Part shown: piece by piece, positions 17,696 to 25,794 of the stretch
Layout: the number at the start of each line of letters is the position of its first letter
Position numbering within the stretch: the stretch's first letter is position 1
Assembly: GCF_009796285.1 (NCBI RefSeq)
Contig: NZ_CP047020.1
Span: 6,696,001-6,760,000, forward strand
Length of the DNA stretch: 64,000 bases
DNA from: Streptomyces broussonetiae
GTDB lineage: Bacteria; Actinomycetota; Actinomycetes; Streptomycetales; Streptomycetaceae
Direction: 5' to 3'
Position numbers and translations under genes: made by a program
Notes under the pieces: generated by a model
Seen by the model: the letters and a program-made list of their open reading frames with translations, nothing else
Told to the model about the DNA's origin: nothing
The model's database searches: none

Positions 17696-18967
17696 ATGAC
17701 CGACAGCCTCGCCCGTCCGGCACCCCTTGCCGACCCGCACCTCGTCTACGACGCCCTCGCGGGCGACGGTCCCAAGGACGTGGTGATCCTCGGTTCCACC
17801 GGATCCATCGGCACCCAGGCCATCGACCTCGTGCTGCGCAACCCCGACCGCTTCCGGGTCACCGCACTCTCCGCGAACGGCGGCCGGGTGGCCCTCCTCG
17901 CCGAGCAGGCCCACCGGCTGCGGGTACGGACCGTGGCGGTCGCCCGCGAGGACGCCGTACCCGCCCTGCGCGAGGCGCTCGCCGCAGCGTACGGCGCCGG
18001 GGAGCCGCTGCCCGAGATCCTGGCCGGACCGGACGCGGCCACCCAGGTCGCCGCCTCCGAGTGCCACACCGTCCTCAACGGCATCACCGGCTCCATCGGC
18101 CTCGCGCCCACCCTCGCCGCCCTCGCGGCGGGCCGGACCCTCGCGCTCGCCAACAAGGAATCGCTGATCGTCGGCGGCCCGCTGGTCAAGGGGCTCGCCA
18201 AGCCCGGCCAGATCATCCCGGTCGACTCCGAGCACGCCGCGCTCTTCCAGGCCCTCGCCTCGGGCAACCGGACCGACGTCCGCAAGCTCGTCGTCACCGC
18301 CTCCGGCGGCCCCTTCCGCGGCCGTACCAAGGCCGAGCTGGACGACGTGACCGTCGAGGACGCGCTCGCCCACCCCACCTGGGCCATGGGCCCGGTGATC
18401 ACGATCAACTCCGCGACCTTCGTCAACAAGGGCCTGGAGGTCATCGAGGCGCACCTCCTCTACGACATTCCCTTCGACCGCATTGAGGTGGTCGTGCATC
18501 CCCAGTCGTATGTTCACTCGATGGTCGAGTTCACCGACGGATCCACGATCGCCCAGGCGACGCCCCCCGACATGCGCGGGCCCATCGCCATCGGTCTGGG
18601 CTGGCCCGAACGGGTCCCGGACGCGGCGCCCGCGTTCGACTGGAGCAAGGCCTCCACCTGGGAGTTCTTCCCGCTGGACAATGAGGCCTTCCCGTCAGTG
18701 GACCTCGCCCGGCACGTGGGGCAGCTCGCGGGCACCGCCCCGGCGGTGTTCAATGCGGCCAACGAGGAGTGCGTCGAGGCCTTCCTGAACGGCGCGCTGC
18801 CCTTCAACGGGATCATGGAGACCGTCACCCGGGTCGTCGAGGAGCACGGCACCCCGGTCATGGGAACTTCACTTACGGTGTCGGACGTCCTCGAAGCGGA
18901 GACCTGGGCCCGTGCCCGGGCCCGTGAACTCACAGCCACGACGGCGAGCGCGGAGGCGCGTGCATGA
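17696..18967 (+). CDS. dxr: 1-deoxy-D-xylulose 5-phosphate reductoisomerase
   Basis: 423 aa. Second enzyme of the MEP isoprenoid pathway: rearranges and reduces DXP to MEP using NADPH and a divalent cation. The NADPH-binding GSTGSIG is at residues 33-39; LANKESLIVGG, PVDSEHAALFQ and SGGPFRGRT are the metal- and substrate-binding motifs, followed by the C-terminal helical domain. ATG at 17696 (MTDSLARP) has ggag only two bases upstream. The next gene starts inside the stop codon (ATGA, 18964-18967), so the two are translationally coupled. Confidence 0.96.
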   Translation: MTDSLARPAPLADPHLVYDALAGDGPKDVVILGSTGSIGTQAIDLVLRNPDRFRVTALSANGGRVALLAEQAHRLRVRTVAVAREDAVPALREALAAAYGAGEPLPEILAGPDAATQVAASECHTVLNGITGSIGLAPTLAALAAGRTLALANKESLIVGGPLVKGLAKPGQIIPVDSEHAALFQALASGNRTDVRKLVVTASGGPFRGRTKAELDDVTVEDALAHPTWAMGPVITINSATFVNKGLEVIEAHLLYDIPFDRIEVVVHPQSYVHSMVEFTDGSTIAQATPPDMRGPIAIGLGWPERVPDAAPAFDWSKASTWEFFPLDNEAFPSVDLARHVGQLAGTAPAVFNAANEECVEAFLNGALPFNGIMETVTRVVEEHGTPVMGTSLTVSDVLEAETWARARARELTATTASAEARA

Positions 18968-20268
18968 CGACCTTGATGTTCATCCTCGGCATAGTGGTCT
19001 TCGCGGTGGGCCTGCTCGTCTCGATCGCGTGGCACGAGCTGGGACACCTGTCCACGGCCAAGCTCTTCGGCATCCGCGTGCCGCAGTACATGGTCGGCTT
19101 CGGCCCGACCGTCTGGTCGCGGAAGAAGGGCGACACCGAGTACGGCTTCAAGGCGATTCCGCTCGGCGGGTACATTCGCATGATCGGCATGTTCCCGCCC
19201 GACGAGGAGGGCCGGGTCTCCGCCCGCTCCACCTCGCCGTGGCGCGGCATGATCGAGGACGCCCGCTCGGCCGCCTTCGAGGAACTGCAGCCGGGCGACG
19301 AGACGCGCATGTTCTACACGCGCAGGCCGTGGAAGCGCGTCATCGTCATGTTCGCGGGCCCCTTCATGAACCTGGTGCTCGCCGTCGCCCTGTTCTTCAC
19401 CGTGCTCATGGGCTTCGGCATCCAGCAGCAGACCACCAGCGTCGCCTCCGTCTCGCCCTGCGTCATCGCCCAGAGCGAGAACCGCGACAGCTGCAAGAAG
19501 TCCGACCCCGCGTCCCCGGCCCAGGCCGCCGGCATCCAGAAGCGCGACAAGATCGTCTCCTTCGACGGCAAGCGCACCAAGGACTGGAACACGCTGTCGG
19601 ACCTGATCCGCGACAGTGCCGGCAAGACGGTACCGATCGTCGTCCAGCGCGACGGCAAGCAGCTGACGCTCCACGCCACGATCGCCACGAACCTGGTCGC
19701 CAAGAAGGACTCCAGCGGCCAGTACGTCCAGGGCAAGTACGTCAAGGCCGGCTTCCTCGGCTTCAGCTCCGCCACGGGCGTCGTCCACCTGGGCTTCGGC
19801 GACTCCGTGACCTGGATGACCGACCGGGTCGGCGACGCCGTCGACTCCCTCGCCGCGCTGCCCGGCAAGATCCCGGCGCTGTGGAACGCCGCCTTCGGCG
19901 ACGGCCCGCGCCAACCGGACTCCCCGGTGGGCATCGTCGGCGCGGCCCGCATCACCGGCGACATCGCCACCCTCGACATCCCCGCCTCACAGCAGGTGGC
20001 GATGTTCGTGATGCTGCTCGCCGGCTTCAACCTCTCGCTGTTCCTGTTCAACATGCTCCCGCTGCTCCCGCTCGACGGCGGGCACATCGCGGGTGCCCTG
20101 TGGGAGGCACTGCGCCGGAACGTGGCCCGCGTGCTGCGCCGCCCGGACCCCGGTCCGTTCGACGTGGCGAAGCTGATGCCGGTGGCTTACGTGGTGGCGG
20201 GAATCTTCGTCTGCTTCACGGTCCTGGTCCTCGTGGCGGATGTCGTTAACCCGGTGAAAATCTCCTAG
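18964..20268 (+). CDS. M50 site-2 metalloprotease (RseP/RasP-like)
   Basis: 434-aa intramembrane zinc protease. HELGH (His24, Glu25, His28) lies in the first transmembrane helix, and LPLDGGH with Asp371 supplies the third zinc ligand near the C-terminus. A PDZ-like domain lies between (about residues 170-260, PAQAAGIQKRDKIVSFDG). The family cleaves membrane-anchored anti-sigma factors and signal-peptide remnants within the bilayer. It overlaps dxr by four bases and precedes ispG; this dxr-protease-ispG order is common in actinobacteria and does not by itself imply a metabolic role. Confidence 0.94.
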   Translation: MTTLMFILGIVVFAVGLLVSIAWHELGHLSTAKLFGIRVPQYMVGFGPTVWSRKKGDTEYGFKAIPLGGYIRMIGMFPPDEEGRVSARSTSPWRGMIEDARSAAFEELQPGDETRMFYTRRPWKRVIVMFAGPFMNLVLAVALFFTVLMGFGIQQQTTSVASVSPCVIAQSENRDSCKKSDPASPAQAAGIQKRDKIVSFDGKRTKDWNTLSDLIRDSAGKTVPIVVQRDGKQLTLHATIATNLVAKKDSSGQYVQGKYVKAGFLGFSSATGVVHLGFGDSVTWMTDRVGDAVDSLAALPGKIPALWNAAFGDGPRQPDSPVGIVGAARITGDIATLDIPASQQVAMFVMLLAGFNLSLFLFNMLPLLPLDGGHIAGALWEALRRNVARVLRRPDPGPFDVAKLMPVAYVVAGIFVCFTVLVLVADVVNPVKIS

Positions 20269-20284
20269 CCGCACGGCGTTGGGA

Positions 20285-20313
20285 GCGGCCCGGAAGGTGA
20301 TCTTCCGGGCCGC
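20285..20313 (+). terminator. Stem-loop after the site-2 protease
   Basis: Arms gcggcccggaag (20285-20296) and cttccgggccgc (20302-20313), 12 bp, five-base loop, 16 bp after the stop. It separates the dxr-protease pair from ispG. Confidence 0.8.
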
Positions 20314-20436
20314 CATCCATCAGGTGGGTTTACCGGACGGGATGTGCTCCGGCCGGGCCCGGTGCCGTAATCTCGAAGCCTGGAGCCCGCCGTTACGGGA
20401 CCGGACCTTGATCCACGACTTGGGGTTGCACAGCAG

Positions 20437-21594
20437 ATGACTGCGATTTCTCTCGGCATGCCGTCCGTTCCGACCAAGCTCGCCGAGCGCCGCAAGAGCC
20501 GGCAGATCCAGGTCGGAAGTGTGGCGGTCGGTGGAGACGCACCCGTCTCGGTCCAGTCGATGACCACGACCCGTACGTCGGACATCGGCGCGACCCTCCA
20601 GCAGATCGCCGAGCTGACCGCGTCCGGCTGCCAGATCGTCCGTGTGGCCTGCCCCACCCAGGACGACGCCGACGCCCTCGCCACGATCGCCAGGAAGTCC
20701 CAGATCCCGGTGATCGCGGACATCCACTTCCAGCCCAAGTACGTCTTCGCCGCCATCGAGGCCGGCTGCGCCGCGGTCCGCGTCAACCCCGGCAACATCA
20801 AGCAGTTCGACGACAAGGTCAGGGAGATCGCCCAGGCGGCCAAGGACCACGGCACCCCGATCCGGATCGGCGTCAACGCCGGCTCCCTGGACCGCCGCCT
20901 GCTCCAGAAGTACGGCAAGGCGACGCCCGAGGCCCTGGTCGAGTCGGCCCTCTGGGAGGCCTCCCTCTTCGAGGAGCACGACTTCCGGGACATCAAGATC
21001 TCGGTGAAGCACAACGACCCGGTCGTCATGATCGAGGCCTACAAGCAGCTCGCCGCCCAGTGCGACTACCCCCTCCACCTCGGCGTCACCGAGGCGGGCC
21101 CGGCGTTCCAGGGCACGATCAAGTCGGCGGTGGCCTTCGGCGCCCTCCTGTCCCAGGGCATCGGCGACACGATCCGGGTGTCCCTCTCGGCTCCCCCCGC
21201 CGAGGAGGTCAAGGTCGGCATCCAGATCCTGGAGTCGCTGAACCTGCGCCAGCGCGGCCTGGAGATCGTCTCCTGCCCGTCCTGCGGCCGTGCCCAGGTC
21301 GACGTCTACAAGCTCGCCGAAGAGGTCACCGCGGGCCTCACCGGCATGGAGGTCCCGCTCCGCGTGGCCGTCATGGGCTGCGTGGTCAACGGCCCGGGCG
21401 AGGCCCGTGAGGCCGACCTCGGTGTCGCCTCCGGCAACGGCAAGGGCCAGATCTTCGTCAAGGGCGAGGTCATCAAGACCGTCCCGGAGTCCAAGATTGT
21501 CGAAACCCTCATCGAGGAGGCCATGAAGCTGGCCGAGAAGATGCAGGACGAGGGTGCGGAGTCGGGCGAGCCGTCGGTGTCGGTCGCAGGCTGA
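20437..21594 (+). CDS. ispG: 4-hydroxy-3-methylbut-2-en-1-yl diphosphate synthase
   Basis: 385 aa. [4Fe-4S] enzyme of the MEP pathway converting MEcPP to HMBPP. The cluster ligands are visible: Cys280 and Cys283 in SCPSCGRAQ, Cys315 in MGCVVNGPGE, and Glu322 in the same motif. The N-terminal TIM-barrel half is complete (RQIQVGSVAVGG, SVQSMTTT, ADIHFQPKY). ATG at 20437. It is a paired MEP gene with dxr but with its own transcription unit, since a stem-loop separates them. Confidence 0.96.
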   Translation: MTAISLGMPSVPTKLAERRKSRQIQVGSVAVGGDAPVSVQSMTTTRTSDIGATLQQIAELTASGCQIVRVACPTQDDADALATIARKSQIPVIADIHFQPKYVFAAIEAGCAAVRVNPGNIKQFDDKVREIAQAAKDHGTPIRIGVNAGSLDRRLLQKYGKATPEALVESALWEASLFEEHDFRDIKISVKHNDPVVMIEAYKQLAAQCDYPLHLGVTEAGPAFQGTIKSAVAFGALLSQGIGDTIRVSLSAPPAEEVKVGIQILESLNLRQRGLEIVSCPSCGRAQVDVYKLAEEVTAGLTGMEVPLRVAVMGCVVNGPGEAREADLGVASGNGKGQIFVKGEVIKTVPESKIVETLIEEAMKLAEKMQDEGAESGEPSVSVAG

Positions 21595-21611
21595 CCCCCT
21601 CCTCGCGTCGG

Positions 21612-21643
21612 TGAGTCCCGTCACGGCTCGGTGGCGGGACTCA
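21612..21643 (+). terminator. Stem-loop after ispG
   Basis: Arms tgagtcccgtcac (21612-21624) and gtggcgggactca (21631-21643) pair with one mismatch around a six-base loop. Confidence 0.72.
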
Positions 21644-21704
21644 GTCACACCTCTGCCCATACGGATGTCCCCGGCTGCCGAGGCATGGCCCCCCTTGTCG
21701 GCGA

Positions 21705-21841
21705 GCGCCTAGACCAGCAGCGGCATCGGTGAGCAGGACCTGGAAGTCCCGCCCCGGTACGCGCCCGTGCCGTACGGCGTTCGCGACCAGCTCGGCGGCG
21801 ACCTTCGCGTCGTTCGAGCAGGGCAGGTGTATTGCGTCGAG
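21705..21841 (-). pseudogene. Fragment of a HATPase (anti-sigma/ATP-binding) protein
   Basis: A minus-strand frame reads LDAIHLPCSNDAKVAAELV, then ANAVRHGRVPGRDFQVLLT. This is the helix with the N-box Asn found in Streptomyces RsbW-like HATPase_c proteins that partner DUF397 genes. The start codon, the beginning of the domain and the G-box region are missing. It overlaps the 5' part of the open frame carrying the DUF6531 fragment on the other strand, so one or both ends here are recombination joints. Confidence 0.55.
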
Positions 21842-22488
21842 CGGAGGCCTACGCCCCTCATCGGCTTCGTGACGGAGTAGGCCCTCCCGCGCAAGCGACT
21901 GGGTGGACGGGAGGTCATGGGTGGTGGCGGTGGCGTGAAGCCGCTCGGAGTCACGACCGCCCCACCCTCACCCTGCCCGCCGCGCTCCCTCTGGTCTTCA
22001 CGCGCCGTGTGGAGTCGGGCCACCGCCTGGGCCGTTGGTTCGGTCCGGCCTGGTCCTCCACGTTGGACCAGCATCTGGCAGTGGACACCGAGGGTGTCGT
22101 CTCCGCCACCGAGGACGGCCTTCTCCCCACCTACCTCCATCCGCGGGCCGATGCCCCGGCGTTGCCCATCCACCATCCTCACGGCATACCGGTCGGAATC
22201 ACTTCCTCCGTCGGCCACCACCTGAAGATCACCACGGGCGGAGAGCGGGTCACGGCTCTGCACCTCGCGGGCGCGGCCCCGTTCGAAAACAGCGGAAAGG
22301 GCGACGGCCAAAGGCCTCCCGAACTCGATAGCCATGGGAATCCGATCAAATATACGGAATGGGGAACGGCGCGGTCGATCGACAACCCGAGCCGGGGTGG
22401 CGAGAGAATTGCTACCGGTTCCGACGGATCCGCCTACTGCACTCCGACCCACCATCAGAGATACATCGTCATGGAGACCGGCCGGTGA
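21832..22488 (+). pseudogene. Remnant polymorphic toxin: DUF6531 fragment joined to a barnase-like C-terminus
   Basis: The open frame (218 aa) begins with unrelated sequence. From about 21967 it resembles the DUF6531 region that opens RHS-type toxins (LTLPAALPLVFTRRVESGHR, then RLGRWFGPAWSSTLDQHL). After about 75 residues this gives way to a short C-terminal segment with GNPIKYTEW, ERIATGSDGSAYCTP and HHQRYIVME, the end pattern of barnase/RNase N1-type toxins (RIVTGxDG...YYTxDHY). The RHS repeats and most of the nuclease domain, including its catalytic Glu region, are missing, so this is probably an internally deleted toxin gene. Its TGA overlaps the GTG of a barstar-like gene, the normal toxin-immunity arrangement. 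Confidence 0.7.
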
Positions 22489-22955
22489 ACGAGACCCTCT
22501 GGTGGCCACGTGCGGAGGGAGAAGCCGAGGTTCGTGTCACATCGGCCGACGCCACGCTCTCTGTCAGCCGTGCCCTCCCTCCCGCCGGCCTGATCCATTC
22601 GGCCCGGATGCAGGGCGAGGAGATGCGCGATACGGACGGGGTGTTCACGGAGTTCTACGAGGCGCTGCGGCTCCCCGACCATTTCGGCTGGAACTGGAAC
22701 GCATTGCGGGACTGCCTGAGTGATCTTCAGTGGATCCATGCCGCACACTTCCTTCTCGTCATCGAAAAAGCCGATGCCGTGCTGTCGGAAGCGCCTGAAG
22801 AACGCGACATCCTCTGGCGTGCGATGAATGACACAGTGAAGTTCTGGGCCGGGAAACCAGAATTGCCGGGGCAGCAGAAGACCACCTTTGACGTCGTGCT
22901 GCTGTGCCCGCCCGACGTCGAGGAGGCGATGCGCAGCGAAGTTCTGCGCTCATAG
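22485..22955 (+). CDS. Barstar-family RNase inhibitor (immunity protein)
   Basis: 156 aa from a GTG at 22485 whose GTGA overlaps the stop of the toxin remnant, so it was translated by coupling. The barstar signature is clear: FYEALRLPDHFGWNWNALRD followed by CLSDLQWI, with the acidic/aromatic helix that inserts into the barnase active site. The N-terminal about 40 residues are extra relative to classical barstar (about 90 aa). It should act in the cytoplasm as inhibitor of the cognate RNase. As the adjacent toxin is truncated, this may now be an orphan immunity gene protecting against related toxins of neighbours. The gene itself looks intact. Confidence 0.85.
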   Translation: MNETLWWPRAEGEAEVRVTSADATLSVSRALPPAGLIHSARMQGEEMRDTDGVFTEFYEALRLPDHFGWNWNALRDCLSDLQWIHAAHFLLVIEKADAVLSEAPEERDILWRAMNDTVKFWAGKPELPGQQKTTFDVVLLCPPDVEEAMRSEVLRS

Positions 22956-23065
22956 ACCACCGCAGATCTCTCCCCGGACCCCCTGTTCCGCACCACTAAG
23001 CGCTTCACGACCGCTCGGGGTACAGTGCGGAGGATCAGCAGAACCCCAGCCCCGAGGCCCCGCAC

Positions 23066-23914
23066 GTGTTGACCCAGACCACTTCACGGGTGCTCGAACC
23101 GAGCGACCTTGACGCCGCGCTCGCCGTCCTCGACCGCGAGCCGGTCGCGAACGCCTTCGTGACCTCGCGCGTCCGGATCGCCGGCCTCGACCCGTGGCGG
23201 CTCGGCGGCGAGATGTGGGGCTGGTACGAGGACGGCATGCTCACGTCCCTGTGCTACGCGGGGGCGAACCTGGTGCCCATCTGCGCCACCCCGCGCGCCG
23301 TACGGGCCTTCGCCGACCGGGCCCGCAGGGCCGGCCGCCGCTGCTCCTCCCTCGTCGGGCCCGCCGACGCCACCGCCGCCCTGTGGCGCCTGCTGGAGCC
23401 CCACTGGGGCCCCGCCCGCGAGATCCGAGCCCACCAGCCCCTGATGGTCACCGACCGGATGCCCGTCGACATCGCCCCGGACCCCTACGTCCGCCGCGTC
23501 CGCAAGGACGAGATGGAAAGGATCATGCCGGCGTGCGTGGCGATGTTCACCGAGGAGGTCGGCGTCTCGCCGCTCGCCGGGGACGGCGGGCTGCTCTACC
23601 AGGCCCGCGTCGCCGAACTCGTCGGCGCCGGCCGCTCCTTCGCCCGCATCGACGAGTACGGCAGGGTCGTCTTCAAGGCCGAGATCGGCGCCGCGACCCA
23701 CCAGGCCTGCCAGATCCAGGGCGTCTGGGTGGCCCCCGAATACAGGGGCAGAGGCTTCGCCGCACCGGGGATGGCGGCCGTCCTGCGCTACGCCCTCGCG
23801 GACGTGGCCCCGGTCGTCAGCCTGTACGTGAACGACTTCAACACCGCGGCGAGAAGGACGTACCGGCGCGTGGGCTTCCAGGAGACCGGCGCTTTCATGA
23901 GCGTGCTGTTCTAG
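23066..23914 (+). CDS. GNAT-family N-acetyltransferase with DUF4081 domain
   Basis: 282 aa from GTG at 23066 (TTG follows immediately). The N-terminal half (residues 1-130, with VANAFVTSRVRIAGLDP) matches the DUF4081 domain that accompanies a group of actinobacterial acetyltransferases. The C-terminal half is a GNAT fold with the acetyl-CoA loop region VWVAPEYRGRGFA and the closing FNTAARRTYRRVGFQ. Acceptor substrate unknown. Monocistronic. Confidence 0.85.
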   Translation: MLTQTTSRVLEPSDLDAALAVLDREPVANAFVTSRVRIAGLDPWRLGGEMWGWYEDGMLTSLCYAGANLVPICATPRAVRAFADRARRAGRRCSSLVGPADATAALWRLLEPHWGPAREIRAHQPLMVTDRMPVDIAPDPYVRRVRKDEMERIMPACVAMFTEEVGVSPLAGDGGLLYQARVAELVGAGRSFARIDEYGRVVFKAEIGAATHQACQIQGVWVAPEYRGRGFAAPGMAAVLRYALADVAPVVSLYVNDFNTAARRTYRRVGFQETGAFMSVLF

Positions 23915-23996
23915 GCGAGCTGTTCCAGACGTGCTGTTCTGGTTGACAGCCGCACCGGCCGCACCGGCCGCTGTGCCCGGATCGCCGGCTGCTCGG

Positions 23997-25040
23997 TCAG
24001 ACCGGCAGCTGCTCGATCAGAGCGGCCGAGCGGACCACCGCCGCGAGCGCCTCGGGGCGGCCCGTGTGCGCGTACACCTCCAGGCAGGTGTCCGCGAGCT
24101 TGATGACGTGCTCGTCCCCGTGCCGGGAGGCCAGCTCGAACACCTCGTCCGCCGATCCGGGCGCGGCGGGCAGATCGCCGGGCGGGGCGGGCTCGGCAGG
24201 AGCGTACGCCGCCGTCACGGCCGCACTCGCCGCCCATGCCGCGTGCAGACTGCCGACCCACAGGGTGCGGGGCAACGCCGGCAGAGTGCGCAGGACGGCC
24301 ATGGGCGCGGTCGCCGAGTGCACCAGCATCACCGGTGAACCGTGCGCGTTCGGCAGGTAGTTCAGCGCTGCCGCCGTGATGACCTCCGCCAGCAGGTCGC
24401 GGGCCTGCCCGGCGTCGGCGGCCGGGCGCAGGGCGGCCAGTGCGAGGGGCCAGCCGGCCAGGCCGGAGAGCTGGTCCAGCCGGTGGTTGATGCCCGCGCT
24501 CTGGTCCGGGACCCGCGGCACTTCGGCCAGCGCGGCGGCGGGCCCGGCCGTGCCGGCCGGGGCGGTGAGCGGGACCGGCTGCCAGCGTGCCGCCCAGTAG
24601 CCGAGGGCCTGGCCCAGCTCGGCCCGCCGGGCCGCGTCCTCGTGTTCCAGCAGGGCGTGCACGGCGTGGCCGGTCCTGATCACCCCGTGGGTGGCGCCCG
24701 CCGCGATCCCCGGCAGCAGCCGCGGCCACCACGTCTCCAGCACGGTCCGCCACGGGCGCTGCTCGACCTCCCGCGCGAAGAAGGCGAGCCAGTCACCGAG
24801 CCGCCGCGGTTCGCCGAGCGCCGCGCGCCAGTCCTCGGCGGCGAGGGGCGACAGACCGCGCGGCAGCTCGTCCAGCCGTTCCATGTAGCGGTCCAGCCAG
24901 CGGTGGACATGGCCTGCGTGCCCACGGCGGACCAGCGCCTCCACGGCCATCGGACCGTGATTGCTCAGCCATCCCTCGAACTCGGGCCCGGTCCGGTGCA
25001 GTCGTTCGTAGGCCTCGTCGAGCGTGCTCTCAGCGTCCAT
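23997..25040 (-). CDS. Questin oxidase family protein
   Basis: 347 aa from ATG at 25040 (MDAESTLDEAYERL); an ATG 36 bases upstream is possible but has no homology support. LHRTGPEFEGWLSNHGPMA and HVHRWLDRYMERLDELP are hallmark segments of the questin oxidase-like (DUF4243) family, and EHRLLH-type His/Asp-rich helices follow in the middle. The fungal prototype performs a Baeyer-Villiger-type ring cleavage of an anthraquinone; most bacterial members are uncharacterised, so the reaction here is unknown. It faces no biosynthetic genes. Confidence 0.82.
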   Translation of the reverse strand: MDAESTLDEAYERLHRTGPEFEGWLSNHGPMAVEALVRRGHAGHVHRWLDRYMERLDELPRGLSPLAAEDWRAALGEPRRLGDWLAFFAREVEQRPWRTVLETWWPRLLPGIAAGATHGVIRTGHAVHALLEHEDAARRAELGQALGYWAARWQPVPLTAPAGTAGPAAALAEVPRVPDQSAGINHRLDQLSGLAGWPLALAALRPAADAGQARDLLAEVITAAALNYLPNAHGSPVMLVHSATAPMAVLRTLPALPRTLWVGSLHAAWAASAAVTAAYAPAEPAPPGDLPAAPGSADEVFELASRHGDEHVIKLADTCLEVYAHTGRPEALAAVVRSAALIEQLPV

Positions 25041-25189
25041 GACCACGACGTTAGGCGAGCGTCGGGGCGGGTTCATCGGCCGTGGGGTCGAGCCGGGTGC
25101 GTACCCGGGGCCTAGGACCGCGGTCGGACGGGTACGGTCCGCCCCTTCGCCCCGCCCGGCCGTGGGCGGCCCCCCTGTACGCTCCCCGC

Positions 25190-25720
25190 ATGGACCTCGT
25201 GATCGGCCCCCTGGACCTCTCCGCCCACGTCGACGAGGCCCTGGCCGTCCAGGCGGTCGCCTTCGGGCTCGGCCCGGACGAAGTCGCCGTACGCCGTCAG
25301 ATCGTCCAGCGGCACATGCAGTACCGGGGTGCGAGGGCCCTCGGCGCGACCGTCGGCGGGCACCTCGTCGGCTTCGTCTACGGCATGCCCAACTCCCGCA
25401 TCCACTGGTGGTCCACGGTCGTGGAGCCCTACCTCCGCGCGAACGGCAACGACTCCTGGCTGGACGACTCCTTCGTCATCACCGAACTGCACGTCCACCC
25501 CGGCCACCAGAACCGCGGCATCGGCCGGCGGCTGATCACCACGATCACCGACAGTGCGGCCGAGCCCCGCTCGATCCTCTCCGCGATCGACACCGACAGC
25601 CCGGCCCGCGGTCTGTATTTCTCCCTCGGGTACGTCGACCTGGCCCGCCAGGTGCACTTCCCGAGCGCGCCCCGGCCGTACGCCGTGATGGGTGCCCCCC
25701 TGCCGCTGCGCGGGCGCTGA
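25190..25720 (+). CDS. GNAT-family N-acetyltransferase
   Basis: 176 aa. Contains the GNAT acetyl-CoA binding motif ELHVHPGHQNRGIGRRLIT and a C-terminal SPARGLYFSLGYVDL strand-helix-strand typical of RimI-like enzymes. The start ATG at 25190 has weak ribosome-binding support. It lies just upstream of proS, but a 74-bp gap with its own RBS suggests independent control. Substrate unknown. Confidence 0.87.
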   Translation: MDLVIGPLDLSAHVDEALAVQAVAFGLGPDEVAVRRQIVQRHMQYRGARALGATVGGHLVGFVYGMPNSRIHWWSTVVEPYLRANGNDSWLDDSFVITELHVHPGHQNRGIGRRLITTITDSAAEPRSILSAIDTDSPARGLYFSLGYVDLARQVHFPSAPRPYAVMGAPLPLRGR

Positions 25721-25794
25721 CCGATTTCCGCCCGCACAGGCGGCCCGGCTAACCTCCTATGCCATCACCCTTACCCGGCAGGAGTACGAGAACC

